Origin: Chrysomallon squamiferum | Lineage: Eukaryota > Mollusca > Gastropoda > Neomphalida > Peltospiridae | Assembly: GCA_012295275.1 (NCBI GenBank) | Contig: CM022674.1 | Span: 13,878,364 to 13,942,363, forward strand | DNA length: 64,000 bases | Reading direction: 5' to 3' | Shown here: positions 25,178 through 37,271 of the stretch, in pieces | How the letters are laid out: the number at the start of each line of letters is the position of its first letter | Position numbering within the stretch: the first letter of the stretch is position 1 | Notes under the pieces: model-generated | Seen by the model: only the letters and a program-made list of their open reading frames with translations | Told to the model about the DNA's origin: nothing | Database searches by the model: none | Made by a program: the position numbers and the translations under genes

Positions 25178-28100
25178 TATAATAATCATAATATAATAAT
25201 AATAATAATGATAATAACTATAGTAATCATAATATAGTAGTAATAATAACACATTAATAACATGAGTAGTAATATTAGAAGTAGTAACAATACTAACAAT
25301 AACAACAGCAGTAATAATAATAAAATTACTATTACTACTCCTACTACTACTATTACGACTAATAATGATGATGATTTGATAATGATAATAATACTAAAAT
25401 AATAAGGAAATATAACAGTATTATGAAGATAATTAATATGTCATAACAACAACAACAATAACAATGATAATAACAAAAACAACAACAACAACAACAACAA
25501 CAACAAAAATTATAATAATAATAATAATCATAATTTATGCTGAGATGAGCTCAGTTGATGCAAACAAAGATTGATCTTCGTTACACAAGATTACAAAAAC
25601 GCTGGTTACCAGCAGTTCGAGGGACATGAGTTCTCCAACTGTGACCCCCTGGGTCAGTGTTATCAGATTTTTCACAACAGACAGTGCCTTGGATCTGAAA
25701 CATAAAGCAAATCATCGGTTTATAACACAACATAACATTATTGTTGTCAGATTTCTTAAGATTTCTCTTCAAATGTTTTATCCTTTTAATGTACACTCGG
25801 TATAACAACAACTGCAACCACCACAACTACCACTGTATTTTGTTATCAATACCACTGTAACTACTAGTACCATCATTGCAACTACTTTATTAATTCTAAA
25901 ATAATTACCAGTACTACTACTATTGCTACTACCACACTAGTACTACCATTACTACTATAACTACCACAGCTATTGTTACTACTACTACTACTACTACTAT
26001 TACAACAATCATTACCACCACTACAATATTTCTGTTTACTACTACTACAACTACTTTTTTTATAACTACCCCTACAACCAATGTGATTTCTGCTACCATT
26101 ACAACATCTACTGCTGCTGTTATTACACTACTGCAACTACCACTTCACCATTAACATATCTTATTGCTACCATGACTTCTGCTACTGCAGTGACCACCAC
26201 CACAACCACCACCACCACTACCTTTATTAGTAAATATTACAAATAATTTTCACCTCTGATTTCCACGCTGAGGACTGAGATAAAGTTTCTTGTAAGCATT
26301 CACAACAGCCTCTTTGACAGCCACCTCCTTCGACCATATCAGTGATAACATTTTACGAATTCCCAACATCATCGCCGAAACACCAAACTCAAACCCGGTG
26401 ACAAAAAACTCAACTGCCTCAAATATGTCTGAGGTGTTCTTAGACGAAAGAAGGTTACATATGATAGGAACGCACTTCTGAAGTTGTTTAGCGAACGTCA
26501 GTGAATCCTATCAATAATAAATTTAATTAATAAATAAATAACTACAAAAATACATAAACAAATTTTTTTTAAATGTAATGAATAGTTAAATTAATTAATT
26601 AATAAAAGAAATAAAATAAAAAGTATGTTACTAATAAACAAAATAAACAAGTACAATGGTACCTTGACTTATGAATTTAATTCATTTTGTGACTGAGATC
26701 GTATCTCAATTTGCTCGTATATCAAATCAATTTTCCAAACTGAAATTAAATGAAACTGCACTAATCCATTCCAGCCCCCAAAAATGAACACATTTTTTTC
26801 TTCTTTTTTTTGTAACTTGTTTTTAAATAAGAAAAATTTATAAATGACAAACATTGTATAAAAACAAAACAAAAAATAAAATGTAAAGAAATAAATTGGT
26901 TTTGTAAAGTGTATTTATCTTGGAGATCAGACAAATTATTTTGATGACTTCAGCTGGAGTTATAGCCTTTATCGACTCCTTCAGCTTCAGTGTGGTACAT
27001 ATCGTAAATATACAATCCTCATACTACCTAGCCAAGTTCACTACGTGCACACCTTGCTCATGTTTTTCTATGATTTCAAGCTTTAATTCAGTGGACATCA
27101 TCGGCTTCTTCTTCTCAGCACTGTCCTTACTCAGTTTCTTCGGCTCCAAGGCCAGAAAAAAGAAATTTGGCAAAATATTGCACAAAATGTGAGCACAACA
27201 CAATTAAGATACTTCCATGGTGAGGTATCCACGCAAAGTAAATGAGTGAGACATGGGATGCTGGCCAGATGTTATGTCGTTCGTTGTGCCAACTAATGGC
27301 AGCGTTTCCAAAGCTTGATCATAACTTAGATTTTGGCTCGCAACTCAAAGCAAAAAATTGACTGGGCGACTGCTCGTAATTCAAAAAATGTATATGTTAT
27401 GGCACTCGTAAGTCAAGGTACCACTGTATATTATTAATAAACAAGGTAATATATAATATAAGAGAATATATTATTCATATACAAAATAATAATAAAAATT
27501 ATTATTCATAAAAAAAGCAACAAAAAAAAAGAAAGAAAAAGAAAAGTTAAGAATAAATAAAGAAAATGCACTTACTAAATTTACAAAAAAATAATAAACA
27601 AATTAATGAAATACAATAAATGAATAAATAGCAAATAACACATACACAAAAATGGAAACAAATTATAATTATATAATAAATAAAATTAAATACATTAAAT
27701 AAAATAAATAATTTATTAACAATCAAATTAATATTTTATGTTTAATTATTATTAAATTATGATATTATTACTTAATTAGTAAAGATGTGTAACTTTAAAA
27801 ACCTGGTCTCAGATGCAACACAAATCCTTATTTTACAATCTTGAAATTTCATTTATATCAGAAAAGTTCTGAATATTTATCAAAAATGCTGAGAACAAAG
27901 GTTGAATGCATAGTGTTAGGAAATAGTAATTATCAATTATAAATTGACTGATGCTTGTAAATAATATTTATTTTTTTTTGTTTAATTGTTATGATTATAA
28001 AGATAACAAACCTTGAGATATAGTACAAGTAGCTGCTGCTTGGATACATCATTTACGACGTTGTCTTCACTTTGTGACTCATCTGATGTTGATTTGGTTA

Positions 28101-29830
28101 TTACAGCAATTTTACGATGTCCTATAAATATTTAACTTGATGAAATTTGGTAAAACTTGTGAAAAACTCAAACAATTCTGTTTGAAAATTTACCTTATTT
28201 TTCATGAAATGTATCTTAAGTGAAAAAGAACAAAATAAGCTTTGTATTTATTTTGAAAATTTTAATTCCATACTAAGTAAACACTTAAACTCACCAAAGA
28301 AAATTTCCTTCAGACATGAAATGATGTTAGACATTTCTGCAAGCTGACTTGCAGACAGCTTCTCATCATTACTAGAGAAAAAAAAAAAATAAAATAAAGA
28401 TTTGAACTGAATCAGAGTCATGAAGACATTTTGTTATTTAAAAAAGAAAAATTCTGTGATTTAACTTTTTTATATTTATATTTTAAATTTTGAAAATGTA
28501 TAAATGAATGTTAGAAAAAAAAAATCATTAAAAAAGGGAAATTGCTAATACCCATTGTTTTCTTCTTCCATAGCTTCTTCAGAAGATGGAGGTAACTCTT
28601 CTTGTGCATTAGATTTTTGCGAAGAGCAACTTTCTGGCCATGATTTTTGAACTGCTCTGAAATACTGTATGACTTCAATGTATTTTCCTTCATTCAGCAA
28701 GTTGTAAATTTTTGTTGTAACACTGTAAGAAAAAACAAATCTCATTTTTTTAACAAAAAATTTCAAATAACTAAATCTGATAGTTTCTTCAAAAGTGGCA
28801 ATGTTTGTAAATTCTAAATTAAAATATTTTCTTTTTAAGCAAAATATTTAATTAATGTGAAAACTATTTGAGACTGCAATAAGCTTTATAAAAAGTTTGC
28901 TGTGGTAATAAAACAACAATAACGATCCCTAAAAGTTTGAGAGATACAAGACAAACATTACATAATGTGAATTGTGACATTGAGGAATGCTGGGTAGTAA
29001 CTCATCTCTCTATTCCACTCCCACACAGCACAATCTATCAAGCATTTTGTACATTACAGACATCATTCTATTGGAACATCATCCCATGTGGAATCAGTCT
29101 GCAGAAATTTTTCTTTTAAATCCACAATTTGAGGATTTATAAAACACAAAATCTACATTTAGTTTTTAATTTTAGACTTGAATGTTTTTATTTGTTTTAC
29201 GTGTCTAAAGTCTCTTCCTCAACAGTCTGGGTGGAGGTGTTAATGACATCCTCATTATCAGCAAACACATTGAACAGATTCTGCTCTATCTTCTGCCAGT
29301 CTTTCTCTAACTTGCACAGCTCAGCTGCAAACAAACACAGAGTGAATAAGAAGCCACATGTAAGATGTACTGTGATAGTAGATTGGAGACAAAGAGCTTT
29401 ATCATAAATTATAACGATATATAAACCAGCACGATACCAGTCTACATGCTGAAGTTGATTTTACAATTTTGGAATGCCCTGAAATATTATTTCGTATACT
29501 AATAAACCTGCAATGTTTGTAAATTGATAAAATATATATTTCTAAAATATTAACAATTGTGAAAATGCTGAAAACATTCTTAGGAATCACTGGCTTAACA
29601 ACCATACCATAAATATCTCTAATTATCTACATTTGTTTTTTTCCATTTTTCTTGCAGCTTAGTACTTACAGTTTCCATCTTTTGTGTCTGGAACTTTGAG
29701 CATCATCTCTTCCAGTTTTTCCATTTCCTTTTCATAACTCATCTGCAGTTCTTGTATAGGTAACTGAAAATATTTATTGGTAATTTTATTATTTTCTGTT
29801 CTTAATAAGTAATTTACAGAACCATTTGAG

Positions 29831-29878
<48 letters not shown>

Positions 29879-31308
29879 CTGCCCTAAACCCTGATCCACT
29901 CATGAAATATAAAAAATAACCTAATTATACTGGCTGTATGAATCGCAGATTATATTAATTCATACTTTATCATTAACAAAGATTACAGCTATGAAAAAAA
30001 AACAACTACTAAAACAGTTATTAAATATATTTAGATTATGTCCACACTATAAACCTGAAACATAATTTATAAATAATTATAATCATTGACTCAAGCAGAC
30101 AATCCAGCCATGCTTTGTAACATGCTCACTCATAATCACTGTAAACAGCTTATTACATTTTATTTTTCAAACACAGCATCACAGTCACATATGCATCGCC
30201 ATTGGCAGATTATATATTACTGAAGATGTAATTTAGCCCTGAAAGTGCTGTTTACCTTTGCAGCGAAAGGGTTAAACTGGAGCAGTGCTGTCATGAGCTG
30301 AACTGCGTATTTCCGAACCTGACAAGACTTGTCCTGCAATCTGCCGAGGACAAGATTTGTCAGATGTCCTTGTTTCTGCATTGGCAGACACTGAAATAAC
30401 AATTAACAATCTTGAAAGAATTTTACACATCACTGCACAGAAGCATATTTACAGGTTCTCTCTCAGTCTTATATATCACCTTTATAATAAATATTAAAAT
30501 AATCCTGAACTATTTCTCACAACAGAAAATTTGGGTTGTTATATTAATATTCTTACTATTCATTTACATCTTATGATTTTACAGAATCTAACTACAATCT
30601 GATAGTTTTCTGTTAATAGATAAATAAATAAGAATTGAACATTAATATTTTTCTTCTTCATAAAAATCAGTCTTTACAAGAAACAAATTTAATTATTAAA
30701 TATGCAAATTACCATTATTTTCAAGAAACTTTACTAAATAATAATTTTATTTACAATGGACATATTAAAGAAAAAACATAATCAGTTTAAATATTCAGGA
30801 TCATCTTTTCCCTGACAAACACGTCAAAACATTAATTTTTTTAATTTCTTTTTATAAATCAGTTTAAGTATACAAAAACAAAAACATAAATCTTTTTTTT
30901 ATAAAGTTACCTTTTCTCCCACAATTTTCAACCAAATCTGTAGAACTTTACTTCGAACAAAGGAATTAACATCATGAATATGATCCTGAAATAGGTAACA
31001 AAGTAATAAAATGACATGGTTTCAAATTCTGTATTTTTTCTCACTAGAATAACATTAAAGAGTGTGAAACAGTTTAGATTTTTGAGAAATCAGCTGGAAT
31101 TATTTTATATTAAACCAAGAGAAAAACAATAATCAGTATCCAATAATTTCCTATAGTGATCAGGATGTATATTTAAACTTTAATATTAATTCATCTAATT
31201 ACTTTAAATATAATTAGAATTTTTATTTCTTTATTCATCAATCTTCTTTTTAACAAATAAATAAATAAATAACTATATATAAATAAATAAATAAATAATA
31301 ATAAAATT

Positions 31309-31342
<34 letters not shown>

Positions 31343-34278
31343 CCCATAAAAAACACTTTAAAAAATAAACCCCAAATCTTTGGTACTATTTTAGAAATAA
31401 ATACATTTATTTTTAGTATCATATTTCTTCAGAATAAAAAAAACAATAGTTTTAAAAGATAAACAATAATTAAATAAAAAGAACAAACAAACCTCCAGCT
31501 TGTCAAAGAAGCTGTCTCTGTCATTCTTCATTTTTTCATCCAAATCATTTACTGACAAAACTTGAATAAGAATCTCTCCCATTGCACCCAGAACTCCATT
31601 TCTCATAGAATACGACTAAATAAAACATACAAAAATACATTTAATATGAGCATGCTGATGTTTGTTGTATAATCTGAAGGGAAAGCATCTTTCACTATTA
31701 GAAAATAAATATGCAGTGTAACCATAGAGATATGAACAAACATTTTGAATGAATTTTTGATTCCTAAAGGTTCTTGCTGTATTTGTTTCTTTTGACTGAG
31801 ATGGCATGAAGAAACAGATTGCTTATATTTTGAAGGTTTATAAAATATAATCATAATCCATGCTATTTTACAGCAATTGCTTGGTGATAAATTTAGAAAT
31901 CATCCTGATACCGATTCAAGCATATATATATATATATCTATATATACATACATACATACATACATATATATACTTACTTTCTTGTGATATATAAACAATT
32001 TGCCTAAATATATTTTTATATTTCAAAATTTATTTGTAAGTTTATTAATGAATATTTTGTGGGTTACAGATAAGCGGCCTAAAAATATTTTTATCATTCC
32101 AAATCTTTAGTTTATTTGTTTTGTTTATGGATACGAAGTTGTCTGAATATATTTTTAATATTTCTAAATCATTTTCTTTTGTTTTCTAACCTCTCCATCA
32201 AGATGACAGATCAAGACACTGATACTGGTCAACATGGCAGCAGGAATCTTTTCAGCCAGCTCAACGAGGAAGGCAGAGTAAGAACGAGTTCCTGCTGTGT
32301 CACGTGCCAAATCCTGCGGATCAATTCTTCCTATCTCCCTGAAAATGTATTTAAAAAAATAAAATAAAATAAAAAGAAAAAAAGAAGGTAATATAAAAAT
32401 GATTTTTTATTAAGCACAGTCTGATAGACATTCAATTTGAAAAATTAAAAAATTAAAAAATTAAAAATTAAAAAAATGTGTATATGTGTGTACACATACA
32501 TATATATATATATATTTAGATAAAAACTTTAAATCACAATGTTTATGCAAACAGAGAATGAGAGAAACACATAAACAGACAGACAGACAGAGAAAAGAGA
32601 CAAAATGGAGACAGAGGTATAATGAGAAAGAGAAAATAAGACAGAGAAAAAAAATGTATCAGAGGAAAAGAAAGAGAAGAATGACATACAAAGAGGGTTA
32701 AAGAGAGAAACAAAGACAGACAGAAAATAAAAAAGTGATAACAAATTCACATATAAATAAAATACAATATTAAATCACTTGTATATAATTAAATACAATG
32801 ATACAACAAACCTCATTATTTCTGAAGCAACATGTTTCACACCATATTCATTAACAAACAGTTCAACAGCCTGTGCCATAGGAGATACTGTGTGTTCAAA
32901 ATGCTGTAGTAGCTGCATAATCTTCAAACTGGCTCCTAGAAACAAATAAATTAAATATTACATATAATCTTCATTATGTTACCTTCAAACTGGTTCCTGT
33001 AAAGATATTTATCTAAATTATATATCCCATAAAAATGTTATAATAGTTTAGCAATCTTCAAACTCACTCTTGGATATAGAATTCTACAATCATCGTGTAT
33101 AATTATCTAAAACTGTAATGATTGCAAACTAATTCTTGTTACAGGGATTATGTAATACAGAATAACAATTATTTCAAAGATAATTCAAAATTTAATACAA
33201 TCTGTAAAATAAAAACCCCAAAAAGAAAAAATATCCATAAAACAATAAAACATTATATACACACCCATATATCTACATCTTTATCTATATCTATAATGTA
33301 TTGAAATGTCTATATAAATATAAAGCAGAAAAAAAAAGAAACAAAAAGAATTAGTTATCATGACATCCTCTTCCACTTTAGAGCCTACAAAATGGTAATA
33401 AAAAATATCTATTGTAAAAATATTAAAACCTGTGACAAACCTAAAGCATGGTTGTGCTTCTTAACAAGAATTCCAAGGATGTGCGATATAGAATCTCGAG
33501 TTTCTTTCTGTACAACCTTAGTGATTCCTGGATTCTCCAGCATCTTGTAACAGCAGTTACTAATGAGACTGAAAATGTAAATTAATTTAACACACAAACT
33601 TGAAGAAGAAGAAGAAAAAAAAAAAAGAAAAAAAAAAAGAACTAATTGCAAAATAAAATATAATAAAAATTTGAAAGATTTGAAATTAGTTTGAACATTA
33701 TTTCATACTGGGAAATCCTGATTTAGTCTGAACAAGTATTGTAATAAACAGTTTAAACTAGTAACTTAGAAACTTAATAAACAATTAAAGCTAATAATGT
33801 TAGTAATTTAGAATAACAATTACTGTAAAAAAAATAATTTTAAACAATTACTGAGGATACACTGGCTCTCATAATGGTAACACCAATTTAAACTTGTACT
33901 GTCACTGAACAAAATCTTATTATCTTGCACCTAATAATAGATAGTAGTAAAATACTTTAATTAAATTAATAATAATTTTCATGTCTTAATTAAAGCATTT
34001 CATCTAATGTGACAAAAGTTGTATGCCCTGAATCGAAACTCTGTTCCTATGGTTACCTGACAAACTCTTCTTCTGCAACAGGTGGGTCCCAGAGTCGTTC
34101 AAGGTCTACATGCAGCAGAGTCAGCAGAGCTTGAAGTCCAGTGTTTCTCTCATGTTCCCAGTCCAATCCACTTGCATCCTTCTTCTTCTTTGTCTTTTTC
34201 TAAATTTAAAATAATATCTTTACTTCAGTATTATTTCCTTATCATTCTTTTAATATATATTTTTCAAATTAAAAATTG

Positions 34279-34317
<39 letters not shown>

Positions 34318-36224
34318 CACACAAAATAATAATAAAAATAGTAAATAACAGTATAAGATTTAAAAAAGAAAAAGAAAATAAAAAAAAAAAGATCATGGTT
34401 TCATCACATTTATTATTTTTCATTTATTTCCAAAAAATCTGCTAAAACCTTTTATATTTATACTAAAAATGTTAGTAGCTTTAAACTTTTTTTTTTAAAT
34501 TTTAAAACTGTTCCTCATGTCACTGACCTTTCCCATGGTGACCTCCAAGGGGCCAGGTTTAAGTTGCTCCGACTCAAACTGCTCCATGAAGTTACATACA
34601 AGAAAACATGTCATCTTCACAGCATTCAGATACTTGAGTCGTTCTGTCGAATCAAAATTTTCAGATTCCAACAAATCAGACAACTGACTGGCCAAATTGT
34701 TACAAACTGAAAAAAAAAAAAAAAAAAAATTGACACTGAAACTTAAAAAAAAATAGTTTTTTAAATTTATCTTCACAAAATAACATAAATCAGTGTTTAT
34801 TAGTTAACTAGTATTGATGTCTCTGAAATTTAAATTTCTGTATTCATACAGAGGAAACAGTTTAAATTACTGTTTATTAAAATTTTAAAATCTTAATTTA
34901 AATTTCTTAATTCAACTAAAAAAAAAAAAAAAAAAAGAAAAAAACAAGAACAACCAAAAATACCTACAAATTTCTGTTTATTAATTATCCATCATAAATT
35001 TAGGTCTGTCTTCATGAAATTTAATATTCTTAATTAACCTTTAAAAATCAATTTAAATTATTTTTTACTAGTTACATAATTATGGGTGATATTTATGTTT
35101 TGAAATTTTAAATTTTAAATTCACCTACAGAATATTGTATAATTATTTATTAATTAGTATCACCAAAATTTAAATTTCTTAATTCACCTTCACAAATCAG
35201 TTTAAAATACTGTTTATTACTTAACTACTATTTGCATCAGTCATGGAATTAAATGCAGATAATTGACTAGCCTAGCTGTTACATGCTAATATACACACAT
35301 TTTTTTTTTTTTGACATTGCTTTTAAACTCTGGTGTTTAAGAGAAATATTTTGTTATTAATTACAATTCGTAACTGTAGAAATGATTTATAAATAAATAA
35401 ATAGTTTTTTAAATAACTTACGCTTCACAAGAAGATCCCAAACTTCTTCCTTAACATCACTGTCAATATCCTTGAACAAACTGGGGGAAAAAAAGAAGAA
35501 AAAAAGAAGATATAACCACACACATAAAATAATAAAAAATAAAATAAAAATAAATATTAAATATATAAAAAAAAGTAAATGTAAAAAAAGAGATGCATGA
35601 TATACAATTTTAACAAAATTAAATATAGTAAAAACAATAATAATAAATAAATTAATGAATGCATGAAAAGAAATAATAAAACAAATCTCACCACAATACA
35701 CTGAAAAGGCAATCAAACTTGTCTAGAATAACCAAACAGTTGGAACGTGAAGAAACTCGAAAATCTGTAAGTGGAATAAAGACACTAATATATATATATA
35801 TATACACACACACACCAGAATACAAAGTCAAAATTGTCAAACTAAACATTACATAATTTAAAAAGTAACTATATTATATAGTGTTGTAAGAAATTAATAT
35901 TTTATAAAAAATATTATAATAATATATAATTAAATGATAATACACAATTATGATGATAACAGAATCTAAAATAATATTTTTATTGACGCTATTAAAACAA
36001 AAATTTCAATTCCTGAACTGTTTGTAATTTTATAAAAACAAACAATTAATTGATCGTAGATATTTTTCTAATTAACAAGGTAAATATTTACCTTGAACTG
36101 CACACTGAATGAGTCGCAGCGGCAAGACTTCGTCAACCACGTAGTCGTTGATGTTATTTTTGCAAAGCAGATCATTTTTTGATACTGGTATTACAAACTC
36201 AAATACCATTTTTGAAAAACTGGC
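14589..36224 (-). CDS. NCAPD2: Condensin complex subunit 1 (NCAPD2/CAP-D2), whole gene
   Basis: HEAT-repeat subunit of condensin I, which compacts mitotic chromosomes together with SMC2, SMC4, NCAPG and NCAPH. Thirty-three coding exons join in phase through GT-AG introns to about 1,432 residues, against about 1,401 in human. The start ATG is at 36,209 in an AAAATGG context, and the stop TGA is at 14,589-14,591. Similarity to vertebrate NCAPD2 runs from the N-terminus (YVVDEVL) through LLENPGI, QHFEH, LIWSKE, EEELGLAGA and NDMVKVKGQISE to the tail (FSSDEDED). A poly-T tract and TTTCAG at 36,225-36,227 suggest a 5' UTR intron just before the start exon. Exons 29 and 30 each contain an apparent frameshift, so a literal translation stops early. 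Introns hold many simple repeats and one Tigger-type copy. Exon coordinates are in the three block entries. Confidence 0.95.
14779..14881. repeat. (GA)n microsatellite
   Basis: CA then GA dinucleotides, about 85 bp of nearly pure GA. It lies in the last NCAPD2 intron. Confidence 0.95.
15064..15131 (-). mobile_element. tRNA-like head of a SINE (or tRNA pseudogene)
   Basis: On the minus strand, TAGCTCAGTGGTAG (plus 15,104-15,117) fits the pol III A box. GGTTCTCGAGTC (plus 15,070-15,081) is close to the B box GGTTCGANTCC but carries two extra bases. A-rich sequence follows. The damaged B box and intronic location argue against a working tRNA gene. Confidence 0.6.
15528..15604. repeat. (ATT)n microsatellite
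   Basis: Nearly pure ATT triplets with a few CAT interruptions, in NCAPD2 intron 31. Confidence 0.95.
16909..16912 (-). other. NCAPD2: Apparent +1 frameshift in NCAPD2 exon 30
   Basis: The gene strand reads AACTTTTGCAGG. Up to AAC TTT the frame matches the family (EKSLRKLQENF). From GCA onward the next frame matches (GFSDKLHDKG). Removing one T of the four restores a continuous reading that also ends in the phase required by exon 31. Confidence 0.85.
17629..17635 (-). other. NCAPD2: Apparent -2 frameshift in NCAPD2 exon 29
   Basis: Upstream, FIQKDKQCE is in one frame. Downstream, SLVEKLCHRFQTT is in another, and both match the family. The gene strand has AAGTCTGG where TCTCTGG would keep the frame, consistent with loss of one CT unit. 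Read as written, exon 30 would begin in a frame with an immediate TGA. Confidence 0.85.
18600..18930. repeat. Degenerate GATATGACATAA-type repeats
   Basis: NCAPD2 intron 27 is filled with irregular repeats of GATATGACATAA, GAAGTATGATA and similar strings. The period is loose (about 15-50 bp) and the array is heavily decayed. Confidence 0.6.
20335..20740. repeat. Degenerate tandem repeat in NCAPD2 intron 24
   Basis: At least seven loose copies of GTGCTTTTAAATAGTAATA followed by AAATTAAATAA, with a period of about 45-60 bp. Confidence 0.7.
22022..22060 (-). promoter_or_regulatory. NCAPD2: Tandem splice acceptor before NCAPD2 exon 23
   Basis: After a poly-T tract of over 30 bases the gene strand reads TTTGAGGAG followed by GTGAAGG. 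Splicing after either AG (exon start 22,025 or 22,022) keeps the frame and changes the junction from Arg-Gly to a single Ser. Both are GAG acceptors, a weak class. Confidence 0.55.
22778..29763 (-). CDS. NCAPD2: NCAPD2 exons 12-22 (residues ~436-911)
   Basis: Exons in transcript order: 29670-29763, 29201-29324, 28552-28722, 28295-28371, 28012-28121, 26254-26507, 25610-25694, 24919-25055, 24232-24364, 23838-23922, 22778-22936. This is the middle HEAT solenoid. Exons 12-16 form a charged, poorly conserved stretch rich in Glu and Lys, as in vertebrates at this position. Exon 17 is the longest and best conserved of the block (FEFGVSAMMLGIRKML, LIWSKE, VVNAYKKLYL). Exon 20 carries SNIDVLVSEGLG and exon 22 carries VIYQLSENPDMIC. 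Exon phases agree at every junction. Confidence 0.92.
22978..23360. repeat. ~40-48 bp tandem repeat in NCAPD2 intron 21
   Basis: About eight copies of CAATTACACTTTAAAACC followed by TCTATTATAATAAAAATAA. Unit length varies with the number of AAT triplets. Confidence 0.9.
24505..24577. repeat. (GA)n microsatellite
   Basis: Pure GA dinucleotide of about 36 units in NCAPD2 intron 19. Confidence 0.95.
25073..25255. repeat. (AAT)n microsatellite
   Basis: Nearly pure AAT/ATA triplets immediately upstream of NCAPD2 exon 19 on the gene strand. Confidence 0.95.
25800..26225. repeat. Cryptically simple (ACT/ACC)n tract
   Basis: Most of NCAPD2 intron 17 is an interrupted ACT/ACC/ATT triplet array, similar in texture to 4,480-4,860. 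Confidence 0.75.
26654..27426 (-). mobile_element. Internally deleted Tigger/pogo-type DNA transposon
   Basis: The ends are inverted repeats: CAATGGTACCTTGACTTATG on the left and, reverse-complemented, CAGTGGTACCTTGACTTACG on the right, flanked by TA on both sides (TA target duplication). On the minus strand between about 27,160 and 26,930 there is a decayed reading PKKLSKDSAEKKKPMM, then STELKLEIIEKHEQGVHVV, NLAR, a stop, and later LKLKESIKAITPAE. This matches the N-terminal helix-turn-helix (CENP-B type) of Tigger transposases. At 773 bp it lacks the DDE catalytic part. It sits inside NCAPD2 intron 16 in the gene's orientation. Confidence 0.88.
29830..29876. repeat. Poly(A) run of ~47
   Basis: Homopolymer in NCAPD2 intron 11. 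Its length is unreliable in any assembly. Confidence 0.9.
30256..36209 (-). CDS. NCAPD2: NCAPD2 exons 1-11 (residues ~1-435)
   Basis: Exons in transcript order: 36092-36209, 35692-35764, 35422-35480, 34528-34706, 34057-34199, 33441-33568, 32812-32935, 32191-32338, 31493-31615, 30911-30985, 30256-30390. Phases run 1, 2, 1, 0, 2, 1, 2, 0, 0, 0, 0 and agree at each junction. This is the N-terminal condensin region (Cnd1 N-terminal domain, roughly residues 70-240) and the first HEAT repeats. Matches to the family include FDWEEER-like LDWEHER in exon 5, EEEFVSL across exons 5 and 6, LLQHFEHTVSP in exon 7, ICHLDGE in exon 8, MRNGVLGAMGEI in exon 9, VNSFVRSKVLQ in exon 10 and GRLQDKSCQVRKYAVQL in exon 11. 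No indel was needed here. Confidence 0.93.
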
Positions 36225-36235
36225 CTGAAATTAAC

Positions 36236-36266
<31 letters not shown>

Positions 36267-37271
36267 ACTATGAAGACATTGAAACAACTTTAATAAATTG
36301 TTCATTAATTATATTTTGTCTAGATGAGATTATCACTATGGAAATCAGCAGCTTAAATATTGTATTTATGTCAACTAACAAATTTTTGTTTGTTTAGGTT
36401 TTACATTAAAATATTAAAATCAGTTTAGTGATGAGTAAATTTTAACTTAATGGAAATACTCGTTTATAGAATATCAAAAAATAAATTAAATTTTTTTTTT
36501 TATCAGTTAGAATAAAAAGACAAAGCAAGAACCGTGAAAGAATTTGTCGGCGTGTCCCGATGATCAATCAATACAAAACATCAGCCATTTTTATTTTAAT
36601 TTTTAAATACATTTTATAACATTTACATTTAACTGTTACTAATTAATTATTGGATAAATCTAACAGATGATATCACACGTAATCAAGTAATCATCAAGAA
36701 TGGTTCTTAGTTAACTGAGTGAACTACAATTAACCCGGCGATCGGACTAACAAACATTTGACATTGCTTAATCAGTTGATGTTTGTCACGACTCACGACC
36801 AGTTTGAATTTTGATAGGTTCTTGATATGTTTATTAATCATCTGACATATTACTGCTGCAACGAAATATGACTTCGTCGATGTACTTAAATAACATCAGT
36901 CTTAGAATAAATGTCTGATAAGAAATATCTTTAAAAGATCTATATATACACAAAAATCTTAATAGGTTACCTTACTTCAAAAAGTGCGCTCTTAATAAAC
37001 TAACCAATGAAAAGATAATAAATTGTTCAGTCCTCAAAATACATCCATGGAGTAAATGAAATAATAAAAAGAAATATATTTCTTTTATTAGTTTAAACCT
37101 CACCAAATAGTCATTATAAAAGATATAAACACATATAAATTTTAAAATAATATTATCAACATTTTAGTCGAATCAAATAAGACAATTTTTGGAGCGTCGT
37201 TCCTGACAACAAACATGATAGGCCTACTTCAGAAAATAACGTGTTGTTAAAATGTTTAGTGTTAATGAAGA
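36225..37271. promoter_or_regulatory. Bidirectional intergenic region NCAPD2 / POM121
   Basis: About 1 kb separates the divergent start codons. It should hold the non-coding first exon of NCAPD2, both promoters and the POM121 5' UTR. I see no convincing TATA box or CpG island. Three ATGs precede the POM121 start (37,214, 37,252 and 37,265); each opens a short reading frame out of frame with POM121. Confidence 0.5.

Noticed and set aside
26920-27192. Plus-strand 90-codon ORF
   Set aside because: It is antisense to the decayed Tigger transposase reading.
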